Notes: generated from the sequence alone by a model not told the origin. A stretch of DNA of 21,975 nt from Sphingomonadaceae bacterium (GCA_019245455.1 JAFARM010000411.1:1-21975), one strand, 5' to 3'. Shown: positions 1-9,530, numbered from the stretch's first letter. A program made the numbers and translations.

Positions 1-2283
1 GACCTGCCGGCGGCGAGCTTCACCCGCCACCCCTATGCGCGGTCGCCGATCGGCAGCATCGCCGATCTGGACAGCGCGACGCTCGACGACATCCGCGCCT
101 TCCACGCCACCTACTACCGCCCCGACAACGCCGTGCTGGTGGTCAGCGGCAATTTCGATCCCGTGCAGCTGAACGCCTGGGTCGATCAGTATTTTGGACC
201 GATCCCGACGCCCAAGCGGCCGATCCCGCGCGTCACCGTGACCGAGCCGCCGCGAACCGTGCCGACGCGCGTCACGCTCCACGCCGCCGCGACGCCGCTG
301 CCGGCGGTGGCGATCAGCTGGCACATCCCGCCGGCGCGCTCGCCCGACGACGCCGCGCTGACGGTGCTCGACGCCGTCCTGTCGGCGGGCGAATCGTCGC
401 GGCTGTACGAGGACCTCGTCTACAAGGATCAGCTGGCGACGAGCGCGGGGAGCCAGCTCGACGATCGCCACGATACCGGGCTGCTCGCCGTCTATGCGAT
501 CATGGCCGGCGGCAAGGACGCGGCGGCGGGCGAGGCGGCGCTGCGCCGCGAGGTCGCCCGGCTGCGCGATGCGCCGGTCAGCGCGGCCGAGCTCGACATC
601 GCCAAGAACCAGCTGCTGACCGCGGCGATCAAGAGCCGCGAGACGCCGCTCGGCCGCGCCTCGACGCTGGCGCAGGCCGTGATCGTCGAGGGCGATCCGG
701 CGGCGGCCGACCGCGACCTTGCCGCGCTCGCCGCGGTGACGGCGGCCGACGTGCAGCGGGTCGCGCGCAAGTACCTGGCGGACAACGCCAGCGCGACGAT
801 CCGCTACCTCCCCGCCGCCCCCGGCGCGGCGTCGGACCCATCGCTCAAGGTCGCGCCGACGGTGGTCGTCGCCCCGCTCGCGGTGCCGCCCGACGTGCCG
901 GTCGTCACCGCCGCCGCGCCGGGCGAGCGCCTTGCGCCGCCGCCGCCGGGCGCGCCGGTGCCGGTGCCGGTGCCGGTCGTCGCCGAGCGCACCTTGCCGA
1001 ACGGCCTGCGCGTCGCGGTCGCCAGCCGCCACGACGTGCCGCTGATCGCCGCCGTCCTCGTCACGCCGGGCGGGGCGGCGACCGATCCCGCCGGCCGCGC
1101 CGGCACGGCGGAGCTGATGGCGACGCTGCTGACCAAGGGCACCGCCACCCGCTCGGCGACGCAAATCGCGCACGAGGTCGAGGCGCTCGGCGGCAGTATC
1201 GGCGCCGGCGCTGGCTGGGACGGGGTAACGCTGAGCCTCGCCGTCAAGGCCGACCGTATCGCGCCGGCGATGGCCGTGTTCGCCGATGTCGCCCGCCACC
1301 CCGCCTTCGCGCCGGAGGAGATCGAGCGCGCGCGGACGCAGGCGATCGACGACGCGACGATCGCGCTGACCGACCCCAAGGCGGTGGCGCGGATGACGGC
1401 GACCAAGGCGGTTTTCGGCGCGACGACCTATGGCCATGTCGCCAGCGGCACGCCGGCATCGCTGAAGGCGATCACGCGCGCCGACATCGCCGGGGCCTAT
1501 GCCGCCGGGGCCGGCACCGCCGGCGCGACGCTTATCCTGACCGGCGACATCACGCCCGACGCCGCGGTCGCGCTGGCGACGAAGGCGTTCGGTGAATGGA
1601 CCGCGCCCGCCGCGCCGCCTGCGCCGCCGCCGGCGGCACAGGCCTACCCCGCGCCGCGCACCGTCGTCGTCGACCTGCCGAGCGCGGCGCAGGCGTCGGT
1701 CGTCGTCGCGCGTCCCGGCCTGGCGCGGGGCGACCCCGCTTACTACCCAGGCCTCGTCGCCAACGCGGCGCTCGGCGGCGGCTTCGGCTCGCGGCTCAAC
1801 ATGGAGATCCGGGTCAAGCGCGGCCTCGCCTACGGCGCCGGCAGCGGGCTCGACGCGCGGCGCGGGGTCGGCTCGCTGACCGCAGCGACGGCGACCAAGA
1901 ACGCGTCTGCCGCCGAGGTGGCGACGCTGATCGCCGGCGAGATGCGGCGGCTGGCGACCGTCCCCGTCGCGGCGAACGAGCTCGCCGTGCAGAAGGCGGT
2001 GTTGACCGGCGACTTCGGCCGCCAGGTCGAGACCGTCGCCGGACTGGCCGGGCGGCTGGCGGGGCTGGCGATCGACGGGGTGCCGCTGGACGAACTCGCC
2101 GCCTTTTCAGCGAAGGTCGAGGCGGTATCGGCGGCGGATGTCCAGAGGGTCGCGGCGAGCCTGTTCGATCCGGCCAAGGCGAGCACGGCCATCGTCGGCG
2201 ACGCCCACGCCTTTCCGCTGCCGGCGGGGGCGAGCGTGGTTCCGGCGGCGAAGCTCGACTTGGATGCGGCGGTGCTGCCGTGA
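1..2283 (+). CDS. M16 family zinc peptidase, two-domain (5'-truncated by window)
   Basis: The frame is open from base 1, so the gene starts upstream; 760 residues and the TGA stop are visible. The fragment opens inside the first M16 domain, just after where its catalytic part should be (PIGS near residue 16, then TYYRPDNAVLVVSGNFDP, typical of M16 N-terminal domains). A Pro/Val-rich linker at about residues 310-328 leads to a second M16 unit from about residue 330 (LPNGLRVAV). Where a catalytic unit has the inverted zinc motif HxxEH, the second unit has GTAELM, so it lacks the zinc ligands. This is the usual arrangement of periplasmic pitrilysin-like proteins, with an active first half and a structural second half that close around peptides. 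The HxxEH of the first half and any signal peptide lie outside the window. The peptidase family is secure; the substrate is unknown. Confidence 0.93.
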   Translation, partial: DLPAASFTRHPYARSPIGSIADLDSATLDDIRAFHATYYRPDNAVLVVSGNFDPVQLNAWVDQYFGPIPTPKRPIPRVTVTEPPRTVPTRVTLHAAATPLPAVAISWHIPPARSPDDAALTVLDAVLSAGESSRLYEDLVYKDQLATSAGSQLDDRHDTGLLAVYAIMAGGKDAAAGEAALRREVARLRDAPVSAAELDIAKNQLLTAAIKSRETPLGRASTLAQAVIVEGDPAAADRDLAALAAVTAADVQRVARKYLADNASATIRYLPAAPGAASDPSLKVAPTVVVAPLAVPPDVPVVTAAAPGERLAPPPPGAPVPVPVPVVAERTLPNGLRVAVASRHDVPLIAAVLVTPGGAATDPAGRAGTAELMATLLTKGTATRSATQIAHEVEALGGSIGAGAGWDGVTLSLAVKADRIAPAMAVFADVARHPAFAPEEIERARTQAIDDATIALTDPKAVARMTATKAVFGATTYGHVASGTPASLKAITRADIAGAYAAGAGTAGATLILTGDITPDAAVALATKAFGEWTAPAAPPAPPPAAQAYPAPRTVVVDLPSAAQASVVVARPGLARGDPAYYPGLVANAALGGGFGSRLNMEIRVKRGLAYGAGSGLDARRGVGSLTAATATKNASAAEVATLIAGEMRRLATVPVAANELAVQKAVLTGDFGRQVETVAGLAGRLAGLAIDGVPLDELAAFSAKVEAVSAADVQRVAASLFDPAKASTAIVGDAHAFPLPAGASVVPAAKLDLDAAVLP

Positions 2284-2296
2284 ACACTTCCTTCTT

Positions 2297-2409
2297 GTCA
2301 TCCCGGCGAAAGCGGGGACCGGGACCGCTCTCTTCCTGTCATCCCCGCGAAAGCGGGGACCCATCTCCCGCGGCTTTGAGAGATGGGCCCCCGCTTTCGC
2401 GGGGATGAC
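2297..2409. repeat. Family A palindromic repeat: one partial and one full copy
   Basis: The full copy has arms 2338-2367 and 2380-2409 that pair almost perfectly around a loop of about 12 bases; the arms begin GTCATCCCCGCGAAAGC and end in the reverse complement. A half copy (left arm only, with GTCATCCCGG) precedes it at about 2297-2320. The element starts 14 bases after the M16 stop codon. Its transcript would form a long hairpin, so it may stabilise the 3' end or end transcription, though no T-tract follows. Related copies are at 3499-3572, 10435-10545 and 12075-12184. Confidence 0.9.
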
Positions 2410-2438
2410 AAGGGTGGTCGGATGACACGGGCGGGCGA

Positions 2439-3446
<1,008 letters not shown>

Positions 3447-3498
3447 GCGGAGCGGGCGTGTTCGCGCGGATCGTGGCGATCCGTGGCCACCGTTCGAT

Positions 3499-3572
3499 GT
3501 CATCCCGACGCAGGCCGGGACCCATGATCTCCGACGTCCGTGATCATGGGTCCCGGCCTTCGCCGGGATGAC
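3499..3572. repeat. Family A palindromic repeat, variant copy
   Basis: Inverted repeat with arms 3499-3529 and 3542-3572 around a 12-base loop. It keeps the GTCATCCC outer end and GGGACCCAT inner part of family A, but the middle reads GACGCAGGCC rather than CGCGAAAGC. It lies 52 bases after the stop of the deacetylase gene and could act as a 3' hairpin for it. The rest of 3447-3687 is GC-rich and non-coding as far as I can see. Confidence 0.85.
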
Positions 3573-3687
3573 AAGTCGAAGGGCCGCCGGCGCGGCGAAG
3601 CTGCGAGCCTGCCCCGGCGCAGGCCGGGGGCGGACGGGTTCGGGCGTGAAGATCGCCCGCCCGCCGGCCGCTCGTCGGCTGAGTCGG

Positions 3688-3730
3688 GCGCTAAGCGGCA
3701 AACGCTGAAGGAGCGTTTCCCGCTTAGCGC
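3688..3730. terminator. Strong stem-loop between convergent genes, candidate bidirectional terminator
   Basis: Arms 3688-3706 (GCGCTAAGCG, GC, AAACGCT) and 3712-3730 pair over 19 positions with a single C/C mismatch (3699/3719) around the five-base loop GAAGG. It begins 9 bases beyond the TAG of the minus-strand gene at 3740 and also lies downstream of the plus-strand deacetylase. There is no T-run on either side, so a classical intrinsic terminator is not proven; it may instead be a 3'-protecting hairpin. Confidence 0.5.
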
Positions 3731-3739
3731 CTCGCCAGC

Positions 3740-4066
3740 CTAGAGGACGTGCTTCGTGCCCCGCACCCGGTTGTGCTTGAAGCGGTCGATGTGCCGCGCG
3801 GCGGCGTCCTGCATATCGAGGATCTTCTTCTTGTCGGCGGCGCTCAGATGGCCGCCGTTGCGCGCCTTCAGCCGTAGCTTGGCGCGCGTGATGAGGTTCT
3901 GCTCCTGGCGCAGGATGCGCGCCTCGTGGCCGCTGATGCGGCCGCTGCGGACCCCGGCGTCGATCGAGCTGCGCTGCTCGATCTGGCGGGCGTTGATCGC
4001 CGCGGCAGCGGGCATGGCGGTGCCGGCCATCAGGGCGACGGCGGCGGCGACGAGGATGCGGTTCAA
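3740..4066 (-). CDS. Small secreted basic protein of unknown function
   Basis: The gene encodes about 108 residues if it starts at the TTG at 4066, which has an AGGAG eight bases upstream. That start gives a clean signal peptide (MNRILVAAAVALMAG, ending near AAAA at residues 21-24); the open frame runs on upstream to 4234 but reads only promoter-like DNA. The mature part is basic and helical, with INARQIEQRSSIDAGVRSG, then GHEARILRQEQN, then LSAADKKKILDMQD. This resembles small exported alphaproteobacterial proteins with Arg/Lys-rich helices and no assigned function. It is divergent from the M13 peptidase gene and ends just before the hairpin at 3688-3730. I do not recognise a function; export is well supported, the start codon fairly so. 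Confidence 0.72.
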   Translation of the reverse strand: MNRILVAAAVALMAGTAMPAAAAINARQIEQRSSIDAGVRSGRISGHEARILRQEQNLITRAKLRLKARNGGHLSAADKKKILDMQDAAARHIDRFKHNRVRGTKHVL

Positions 4067-4102
4067 GACGGTTCTCCTGTGACGGAAGATCACGCGCGCC
4101 CT

Positions 4103-4127
4103 AACGCCGCCGGGGGCGAAACGATCC
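4103..4127 (-). promoter_or_regulatory. Weak EcfG-like promoter upstream of the small secreted protein
   Basis: On the minus strand GGATC (4127-4123) is followed by a 16-base spacer and CGTT (4106-4103). The EcfG consensus of the alphaproteobacterial general stress response is GGAAC-N16/17-CGTT, so there is one mismatch in the -35. The -10 lies 36 bases before the TTG start, leaving room for the AGGAG. A chance match cannot be excluded in GC-rich DNA. Confidence 0.3.
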
Positions 4128-4145
4128 GTCGCACTGGCGGCGGAC

Positions 4146-4174
4146 TTGCCGGTGGTGAAGCCCGGCGATAAGAC
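4146..4174 (+). promoter_or_regulatory. Possible sigma70-type promoter of the M13 peptidase gene
   Basis: TTGCCG (4146-4151), a 17-base spacer and TAAGAC (4169-4174) lie 33 bases upstream of the ATG at 4207. The -35 is good and the spacing is ideal, but the -10 is poor, so this is a tentative call based on position. Confidence 0.25.
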
Positions 4175-4206
4175 CTTGATCCCGAACAACCATCGGCCGG
4201 AGTCCC

Positions 4207-6249
4207 ATGCGCCCCATCGCTGTCGCTGCTTCACTTCTCGCCCTTGCCGCCGGCACGCTTGCCGCGCCGCTTCTCGCTGCGCGCGCAGCGGTCGCGCCCA
4301 AGTACGGCGACTTCGGCTTCGCCACCGCCGGCATGGACAAGTCGGTCAAGCCCGGCGACGACTTCTGGAGCTATGCCAACGGCACGTGGGACAAGACGAC
4401 GGCGATCCCCGCCGATCGCCGCACCTACGGCTCGTTCGCGCTATTGGATGACCTGTCGCGCGAGCGCACCCGCGCCATCATCGAGGGCGCGGCCAAGGCC
4501 GGGCCGGACGCCGACGCCGATACCCGCCGCGTCGGCACCTACTACGCCGCCTTCATGGACGAGGGCGGCATCGAGGCGCGCGGCACCGCGCCGATCAAGG
4601 CCGACCTCGCCCGCATCGCCGCGATCAAGGATGCCCACGACCTGGCGGTCGCCTTCGGCCGCGACGCGCGCGTCGGCGTCGGCGGCCCGTTCCGCATCGA
4701 GGTCGAGCAGGATCCGAAGAACCCGACGCGCTACATCGCCGGGCTCGGCCAGTCGGGGCTCGGCCTGCCCGACCGCGACTATTACCTGCAGGACACGCCC
4801 AAGTTCGTCGAGACGCGGGCGAAGTACGCCGCCCACATCGCCGCCATGTTCCGCCTCGCCGGCTTCGACAATGCCGACGCGCGGGCGAAGGCGGTCGTCG
4901 ACCTCGAGACGGCGATCGCCCGCGTCCATTGGACCCGCGTCGAGAATCGCGATCCGGTCAAGACCTACAACCCGCGCTCGCCCGCCGCGCTCGCCGCCGA
5001 GGCGCCGGGGATGGACTGGGCCGCCTACCTCGCCGCCGCGGGCCTCGAGCGGGAGAGCGTGCTCGACGTCGGCCAGCCGACCGCCTTCGCCGGCACGGCC
5101 AAGCTGATCGCCGGGCAGCCCGTCGCGGTCTGGCGCGACTACCTCGCCTACCGCCTGCTGTCCGCGCGCGCGCCGGTCCTACCCAAGGCCTTCGTCGACG
5201 AGAACTTCGCCTTCACCGGCACCGTGCTGAACGGCCAGCCGCAGCTACAGGCGCGGTGGAAGCGCGGCGTCGACGCGGTCGACGAGGCGATGGGCGAGGC
5301 GGTCGGCAAGCTGTACGTCGCCAAGTATTTTCCGCCCGAGGACAAGGCCAAGGTCGACGCGCTGGTCCACAACCTGCTCGCCTCGATGGGCGCGCGGATC
5401 GACGAGGCGACGTGGATGTCGCCGGCGACCAAGGCTGAGGCGCACGCCAAGCTCGCCACCTTCGACCCCAAGCTCGGCTACCCGTCGAAGTGGCGCGACT
5501 ACACCAAGCTCGTCGTGACCAACGATCCGGTGGCGAACGACGCGGCCGCCGCGGCGTTCGAGTATGACCGGAACCTCGCCAAGCTCGGCGGTCCGATTGA
5601 CCGGACCGAGTGGGGCATGACGCCGATGACGATCAACGCCTACTACAACCCGCCGATGAACGAGATCGTCTTCCCCGCCGCGATCATGCAGCCGCCGTTC
5701 TTCGACCCCAACGCCGACATGGCGCTCAACTACGGCGCGATTGGCGCGGTGATCGGTCACGAGATCAGCCACGGCTTCGACGACCAGGGGCGGCAGTACG
5801 ACGCCAAGGGGGCGCTGCGCGACTGGTGGACGCCGGCCGACGGGGCGGCGTTCAAGGCGCGCGCCGACCGGCTGGTCAAGCAGTACGACGCCTATGAGCC
5901 GCTGCCCGGCACGCACGTGCAGGGGGCGCTGACGCTCGGCGAGAACATCGCCGACCTGTCGGGACTGCGCATCGCCTATGAGGCGTACCACCTCTCGCTC
6001 CACGGCAAGCCCGACAAGGTCATCGACGGGCTGAGCGGCGACCAGCGCTTCTTCCTCGGCTGGGCGCAGGTGTGGCGCGGCAAGACGCGCGACGCGGCGC
6101 TGCTGGCGCGGCTGACGAGCGACCCGCACTCGCCGGAACGCTACCGCGTGTGGACCTTCCGCAACTTCGATCCGTGGTACGCCGCCTTCAATGTCCAGCC
6201 GGGCGACAAGATGTACCTGAAGCCCGTGGACCGCGTCCGGATCTGGTAG
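4207..6249 (+). CDS. M13 family (neprilysin/PepO-like) secreted metallopeptidase
   Basis: The 680-residue protein starts with a signal peptide (MRPIAVAASLLALAAGTLAA; cleavage probably near residue 28) and then the M13 opening GDDFWSYANGTW. The zinc site is complete: HEISH gives ligands H518 and H522 with catalytic E519, and ENIADLSG gives the third ligand E579 plus D583. The substrate-backbone motif NAYYNP begins at N477, 41 residues before the first zinc histidine, the spacing found in neprilysin. It ends in VRIW, matching the family's conserved C-terminal tryptophan. It should cleave oligopeptides in the periplasm or outside the cell. A GGAG lies four bases before the ATG, a short spacing. 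The gene converges with emrB, with a single base between the stops. Confidence 0.96.
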   Translation: MRPIAVAASLLALAAGTLAAPLLAARAAVAPKYGDFGFATAGMDKSVKPGDDFWSYANGTWDKTTAIPADRRTYGSFALLDDLSRERTRAIIEGAAKAGPDADADTRRVGTYYAAFMDEGGIEARGTAPIKADLARIAAIKDAHDLAVAFGRDARVGVGGPFRIEVEQDPKNPTRYIAGLGQSGLGLPDRDYYLQDTPKFVETRAKYAAHIAAMFRLAGFDNADARAKAVVDLETAIARVHWTRVENRDPVKTYNPRSPAALAAEAPGMDWAAYLAAAGLERESVLDVGQPTAFAGTAKLIAGQPVAVWRDYLAYRLLSARAPVLPKAFVDENFAFTGTVLNGQPQLQARWKRGVDAVDEAMGEAVGKLYVAKYFPPEDKAKVDALVHNLLASMGARIDEATWMSPATKAEAHAKLATFDPKLGYPSKWRDYTKLVVTNDPVANDAAAAAFEYDRNLAKLGGPIDRTEWGMTPMTINAYYNPPMNEIVFPAAIMQPPFFDPNADMALNYGAIGAVIGHEISHGFDDQGRQYDAKGALRDWWTPADGAAFKARADRLVKQYDAYEPLPGTHVQGALTLGENIADLSGLRIAYEAYHLSLHGKPDKVIDGLSGDQRFFLGWAQVWRGKTRDAALLARLTSDPHSPERYRVWTFRNFDPWYAAFNVQPGDKMYLKPVDRVRIW

Positions 6250-6250
6250 G

Positions 6251-7807
6251 TCACTCCATCGCTATATGCTCGGGGTCCGGTGCCGCCGCGCGGCGCGGGG
6301 CCCTGAGCAGCAGGACGAGCGGCACCAGCGCCACCGACATCCACATCATCAGCGTGAAGTCGTCGAGATAGGCGATCATTGCCGCCTGCCCGTTGACCGT
6401 CGCGTCGAGCAGCGCCAGCACCGTGTCGCCGGTCGCCCCCAATGCACGCGCGATGTTGGGATCGGCGCCGGGCAGCGCGAAGGGCGTCACCGCGCTGCCG
6501 ATGTCGGCATGGGCGATCTGCGTCTGGCGGGCGAGGATGCCGACCGACAGGCTGACCCCGACCGAGCCGCCGAGGTTGCGGAGCAGGCTGTAGAAGCTCG
6601 ACGCGTCGGTCCGAAGCGCCGGGGCGACGGTGGCGAACACCAGAGTGTTCAGCGGCACGAAGATCAGCCCGACGCCGAAGCCCTGGACGAAGCCCGTCGT
6701 CAGGAACGGCGTCATGCCCATCACCGGCGAGAAGCCGGTCATCACCCACATCGAGCCGGCGACGAGGCTCATGCCGATCATCATCAGCAGGCGTGCGTCG
6801 ACCTTGCCGATGATGCGGCCGACCAGCAGCATCGCCACCATCGTGCCGACGCCGCGCGGGGCCATGGCGAAGCCGGCGGTGACGACGGGGTAGCCGTACA
6901 GCTGCTCGAGCATCGGCGGCAGCAGCGCGCTGGTCGCCACCTGCAGCATCCCGACGACGAAGATGAAGCCGAAGCCGGTCAGGATGTTGCGGTCGCGGAG
7001 CAGCTCGGCGGGCAGGATCGTCTCGCCGCGCGTCAGGATGTGGACGCCGAACACCCACAGGCCGGCGACGGCGGTCGCGGCCTCGATCATCACCTCGCGG
7101 CTGCTGAACCAGTCGAGCTGCTGCCCTCGGTCGAGCATCAGCTGCAGGGCGCCGATGCCGATGCCGAGCGCGACGAAGCCGAACAGGTCGAACTTGCGCT
7201 TCAGCGACTCGCCGCCCGGCAGGAACAGGACCGCGCCCGCCAGCGCCAGCAGGCCGAACGGCAGGTTGACGTAGAACACCCAGCGCCAGCTGTAGTTGTC
7301 GGTCAGCCACCCGCCGAGCACCGGGCCCATCACCGGCCCGACCATGATGCCCAGCCCCCACAGCGCCATGGCCTGCCCGTGCTTCTCGCGCGGATAGGCG
7401 TCCAACAGGAACGACTGGCCGAGCGGGATGATGAACGCGCCCGACGCGCCCTGGATCAGGCGGAAGGCGACCATCTCGCCCAGCGACTGCGCCAGCCCGC
7501 ACAGCATCGACGCGCCGACGAAGCCGCCGATCGCGATCAGGAACAGCCGCTTGCGCCCCAGCTTGCCGCCGAGCCAGGCCGTCAGCGGCGTCGCGATGGC
7601 GGCGGCGACGATGTACGACGTCAGCACCCACGTCACCGTGTCCGACGCCGCGCCGAGGCTCGCCTCCATGTCGGGCAAAGCGACGTTGGCGATCGTCGAG
7701 TCGAGCACCGTGATGAACGACGCCAGCATGATGACGCAAGTGATGACGAACGGCGGCACGGGCTTCGCCCGGTCGCGCGCGCCGAAAGGCAGCGCGGCGG
7801 TGGCCAC
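6251..7807 (-). CDS. emrB: EmrB-type MFS multidrug exporter (DHA2 family, 14 TM)
   Basis: The 518-residue membrane protein has the DHA2 drug:proton antiporter signatures: LDSTIANVALPDM in TM1, the loop motif GGKLGRKRLF after TM2, and the antiporter motif region GIMVGPVMGPVLGGWLTD in TM5, followed by WRWVFYVNLPFG. The length fits 14 membrane helices. It would use the proton gradient to move toxic, often hydrophobic compounds into the EmrA-type adaptor and on to an outer-membrane channel. The start is the GTG at 7807, placed by the strong GGAGGGAG five bases upstream. That Shine-Dalgarno lies at the edge of a repeat that fills an unusual 200-base gap after emrA. Third gene of marR-emrA-emrB; drug specificity cannot be read from the sequence. 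Confidence 0.94.
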   Translation of the reverse strand: MATAALPFGARDRAKPVPPFVITCVIMLASFITVLDSTIANVALPDMEASLGAASDTVTWVLTSYIVAAAIATPLTAWLGGKLGRKRLFLIAIGGFVGASMLCGLAQSLGEMVAFRLIQGASGAFIIPLGQSFLLDAYPREKHGQAMALWGLGIMVGPVMGPVLGGWLTDNYSWRWVFYVNLPFGLLALAGAVLFLPGGESLKRKFDLFGFVALGIGIGALQLMLDRGQQLDWFSSREVMIEAATAVAGLWVFGVHILTRGETILPAELLRDRNILTGFGFIFVVGMLQVATSALLPPMLEQLYGYPVVTAGFAMAPRGVGTMVAMLLVGRIIGKVDARLLMMIGMSLVAGSMWVMTGFSPVMGMTPFLTTGFVQGFGVGLIFVPLNTLVFATVAPALRTDASSFYSLLRNLGGSVGVSLSVGILARQTQIAHADIGSAVTPFALPGADPNIARALGATGDTVLALLDATVNGQAAMIAYLDDFTLMMWMSVALVPLVLLLRAPRRAAAPDPEHIAME

Positions 7808-7810
7808 TTA

Positions 7811-8001
7811 AGCTCCCTCCCCCCCCGTGAGCGAAGCAAACGGAGAGCGGGGAGGGATAGGGTTGGGGCACGGGAGGACAGCCCCGCTCCTCCCCCACCG
7901 GGGGAGGTGGCGCGGAACGCGCCGGAGGGGGCGTGCGAGAGGCTGCGCTACCCCCTCCGTCACGGCTGCGCCGTGCCACCTCCCCCCGAGGGGGAGGAGC
8001 G
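7811..8001. repeat. Family C palindromic repeat block in the emrA-emrB gap
   Basis: Two nested inverted repeats fill the gap. One is CTCCCTCCCC near 7813 paired with GGGGAGGGA near 7850. The other has long arms at about 7886-7931 and 7951-8000 that share GCTCCTCCCCC, GGGGGAGGTGGC and GGAGGGGG in inverted order. The block takes up nearly all of the space between the emrA stop (8008) and the emrB start (7807). No open frame in it looks coding. It would fold into strong hairpins in the emrAB mRNA and probably lowers or sets apart emrB expression. Confidence 0.85.
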
Positions 8002-8007
8002 CCGGCG

Positions 8008-9066
8008 TCACTTCCCTGCGCTCCGCAGGTCCACCGTCACGCTCGCGCTCAGGCCCGCGATCGGCGGCAGGCTGCGGTGGTCGTCGATGGCGATGCGAAC
8101 CGGCACGCGCTGGACGACCTTGACCCAGTTGCCCGTCGCGTTCTGCGCCGGCAGGACCGAGAACTCGCTGCCCGTGCCGCCGCCGATCGACTCGACGTGG
8201 CCAGACAGCGGCGTGCCCGGATAGGCGTCGAGCTTGACGCGCGCCTTCTGCCCGACGCGCATATGGTCGAGGTCGGTCTCCTTGAAGTTGGCGTCGACCC
8301 AGTCGTGGTTGGACACCAGCAGGCTCATCGTCGGGATGCCGGTGGCGACGATCTGGCCGGGCTGAACCTTGGTCGTCTGGCTGGCGAGCCCGTCGGCCGG
8401 CGCACGCACCGTCGTCCGCCGCAGGTCGAGCGCCGCCTTGTCGACTGCCGCCTTCGCCGCGAGCACGAGCGGGTGCTGGTCGACCGGGCCCTTCATGTCG
8501 CCGGCCATCGCCGCGGCGGCATTCGCCTGCGACGCGAGCGCGCTGTCATAGTCGGCGCGCGCCTGCGCCAGCGTGTGCTCGGCCTGCTCCAGGCGCGCGC
8601 GGGTGGTGAAGCCGTTCGCCATCAGCTCCTGCTGCCGCTTGAGGTCGATCTCGGCATAGCCGATCGCCTCCTTCTTGCCGGCGACGTCGGCACCCTTGCC
8701 GGTGACGTTGGTGCGGAGCGCCAATACCTGCGCGCGGGCGCCGGCGAGGTTCGCCTGCGCCTGTTCCAGCGCGATGCGGAACGGCTCGGGATCGATCGTG
8801 TAGAGGATGTCGCCGCGATGCACGCGCTGGCTGTCACGCACGTTGACGGCGACGACGCGGCCGGTGACGTCGCTCGAAATCGACACCTTGTCCCGGGCGA
8901 CATAGGCGTTGTCGGTCGACACCGACCGGCCGGCGTTCAGGAAGTAATAAGCGGCGCCGCCCAGGATCAGCAGCGGGACCAGCGCCATCAGCACGGGGCG
9001 GCGCAGGCGCTGCCACAGCGTCCGCGGGGCGGCGACCGCCTGGTCGCGTCCGACGACATCGTGCAT
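8008..9066 (-). CDS. emrA: EmrA/HlyD-type periplasmic adaptor of the MFS exporter
   Basis: The 352-residue protein has one N-terminal membrane anchor (residues about 24-43), the EmrA opening STDNAYV at 50-56, a first lipoyl half-motif (VSISSDVTGRVVAVNV), a long alpha-helical hairpin with repeated Gln/Ala pairs at about 95-215, the second lipoyl half (APADGLASQTTKVQPGQIV) and a beta-barrel domain (WVDANFKETDLDHMRVGQ). This is the standard membrane-fusion architecture that links EmrB to an outer-membrane channel. The ATG at 9066 shares one base with the marR stop (TGATG), which implies translational coupling. The open frame continues upstream, but that part is the marR gene read in another frame. 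Confidence 0.95.
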   Translation of the reverse strand: MHDVVGRDQAVAAPRTLWQRLRRPVLMALVPLLILGGAAYYFLNAGRSVSTDNAYVARDKVSISSDVTGRVVAVNVRDSQRVHRGDILYTIDPEPFRIALEQAQANLAGARAQVLALRTNVTGKGADVAGKKEAIGYAEIDLKRQQELMANGFTTRARLEQAEHTLAQARADYDSALASQANAAAAMAGDMKGPVDQHPLVLAAKAAVDKAALDLRRTTVRAPADGLASQTTKVQPGQIVATGIPTMSLLVSNHDWVDANFKETDLDHMRVGQKARVKLDAYPGTPLSGHVESIGGGTGSEFSVLPAQNATGNWVKVVQRVPVRIAIDDHRSLPPIAGLSASVTVDLRSAGK

Positions 9067-9524
9067 CACGCCACTCCTGCCTTGGCCTCGGTGGTCCGCG
9101 CGGCGCGGTTCGACAGATTGGCCCGAACCGCGTTCAACGCGCCGATCGTCACGTCGAGCCGATCGGGCGCGATGCCCGTGACGCTTTCCGCCATCACCTC
9201 GTCGCCCAGCGCGCGCAGCTGCCCCAGCAGCGGGCGCGCGGCGTCGGTCAGGTGCAGCCGCCAGGCGCGGCGGTCGGCGGGATCGGGGCGGCGCTCGACC
9301 AGCCCCGCCTCGGCGAGCCGGTCGACCATGCGGCACAAGGTGATCGTCTCGACCTCGAGATAATCGGCAAGCCCGGTCTGATTGATCCCCTCGTTGCGCG
9401 ACAGGGCGAACAGCACCTGCCATTGCGCCCGGCTGACACCCAAGGCCCGCGCGCGCGCGTCGAAGCGGCGGCGGATCAGCCGGCTGACATCACCGACCAG
9501 GAACGCGAGCGAGTCATCTGCCAT
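9066..9524 (-). CDS. MarR family repressor of the emrAB operon
   Basis: The 152-residue protein shows the MarR winged-helix fold: helix GVSRAQWQVLFALSRNEG (29-46), recognition region QTGLADYLEVETITLCRMVD (49-68), and the wing with the conserved DPADRRAWRLHLT (81-93). MarR proteins bind palindromic operators as dimers and release on binding drugs or phenolic ligands. The ATG at 9524 is chosen because the family fold begins a few residues later and the palindromic promoter sits directly upstream; the frame stays open to 9749 but overlaps the neighbouring gene. No Shine-Dalgarno precedes the start. It overlaps emrA by one base and is probably its local, autoregulating repressor; the ligand is unknown. 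Confidence 0.94.
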   Translation of the reverse strand: MADDSLAFLVGDVSRLIRRRFDARARALGVSRAQWQVLFALSRNEGINQTGLADYLEVETITLCRMVDRLAEAGLVERRPDPADRRAWRLHLTDAARPLLGQLRALGDEVMAESVTGIAPDRLDVTIGALNAVRANLSNRAARTTEAKAGVA

Positions 9525-9530
9525 GCACGG

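Noticed and set aside
3540..3743. Short plus-strand frame starting MIMGPGLRRDD
   Set aside because: The start is repeat-derived, composition is Arg-rich and there is no ribosome-binding site.
7913..7940. GGAAC near the repeat in the emrA-emrB gap as an EcfG -35
   Set aside because: No CGTT follows at 16-17 bases; the match is part of the repeat.
6266..9363. Long plus-strand open frames opposite emrB and emrA
   Set aside because: His/Arg/Asp-rich antisense shadows of clear membrane and adaptor proteins.
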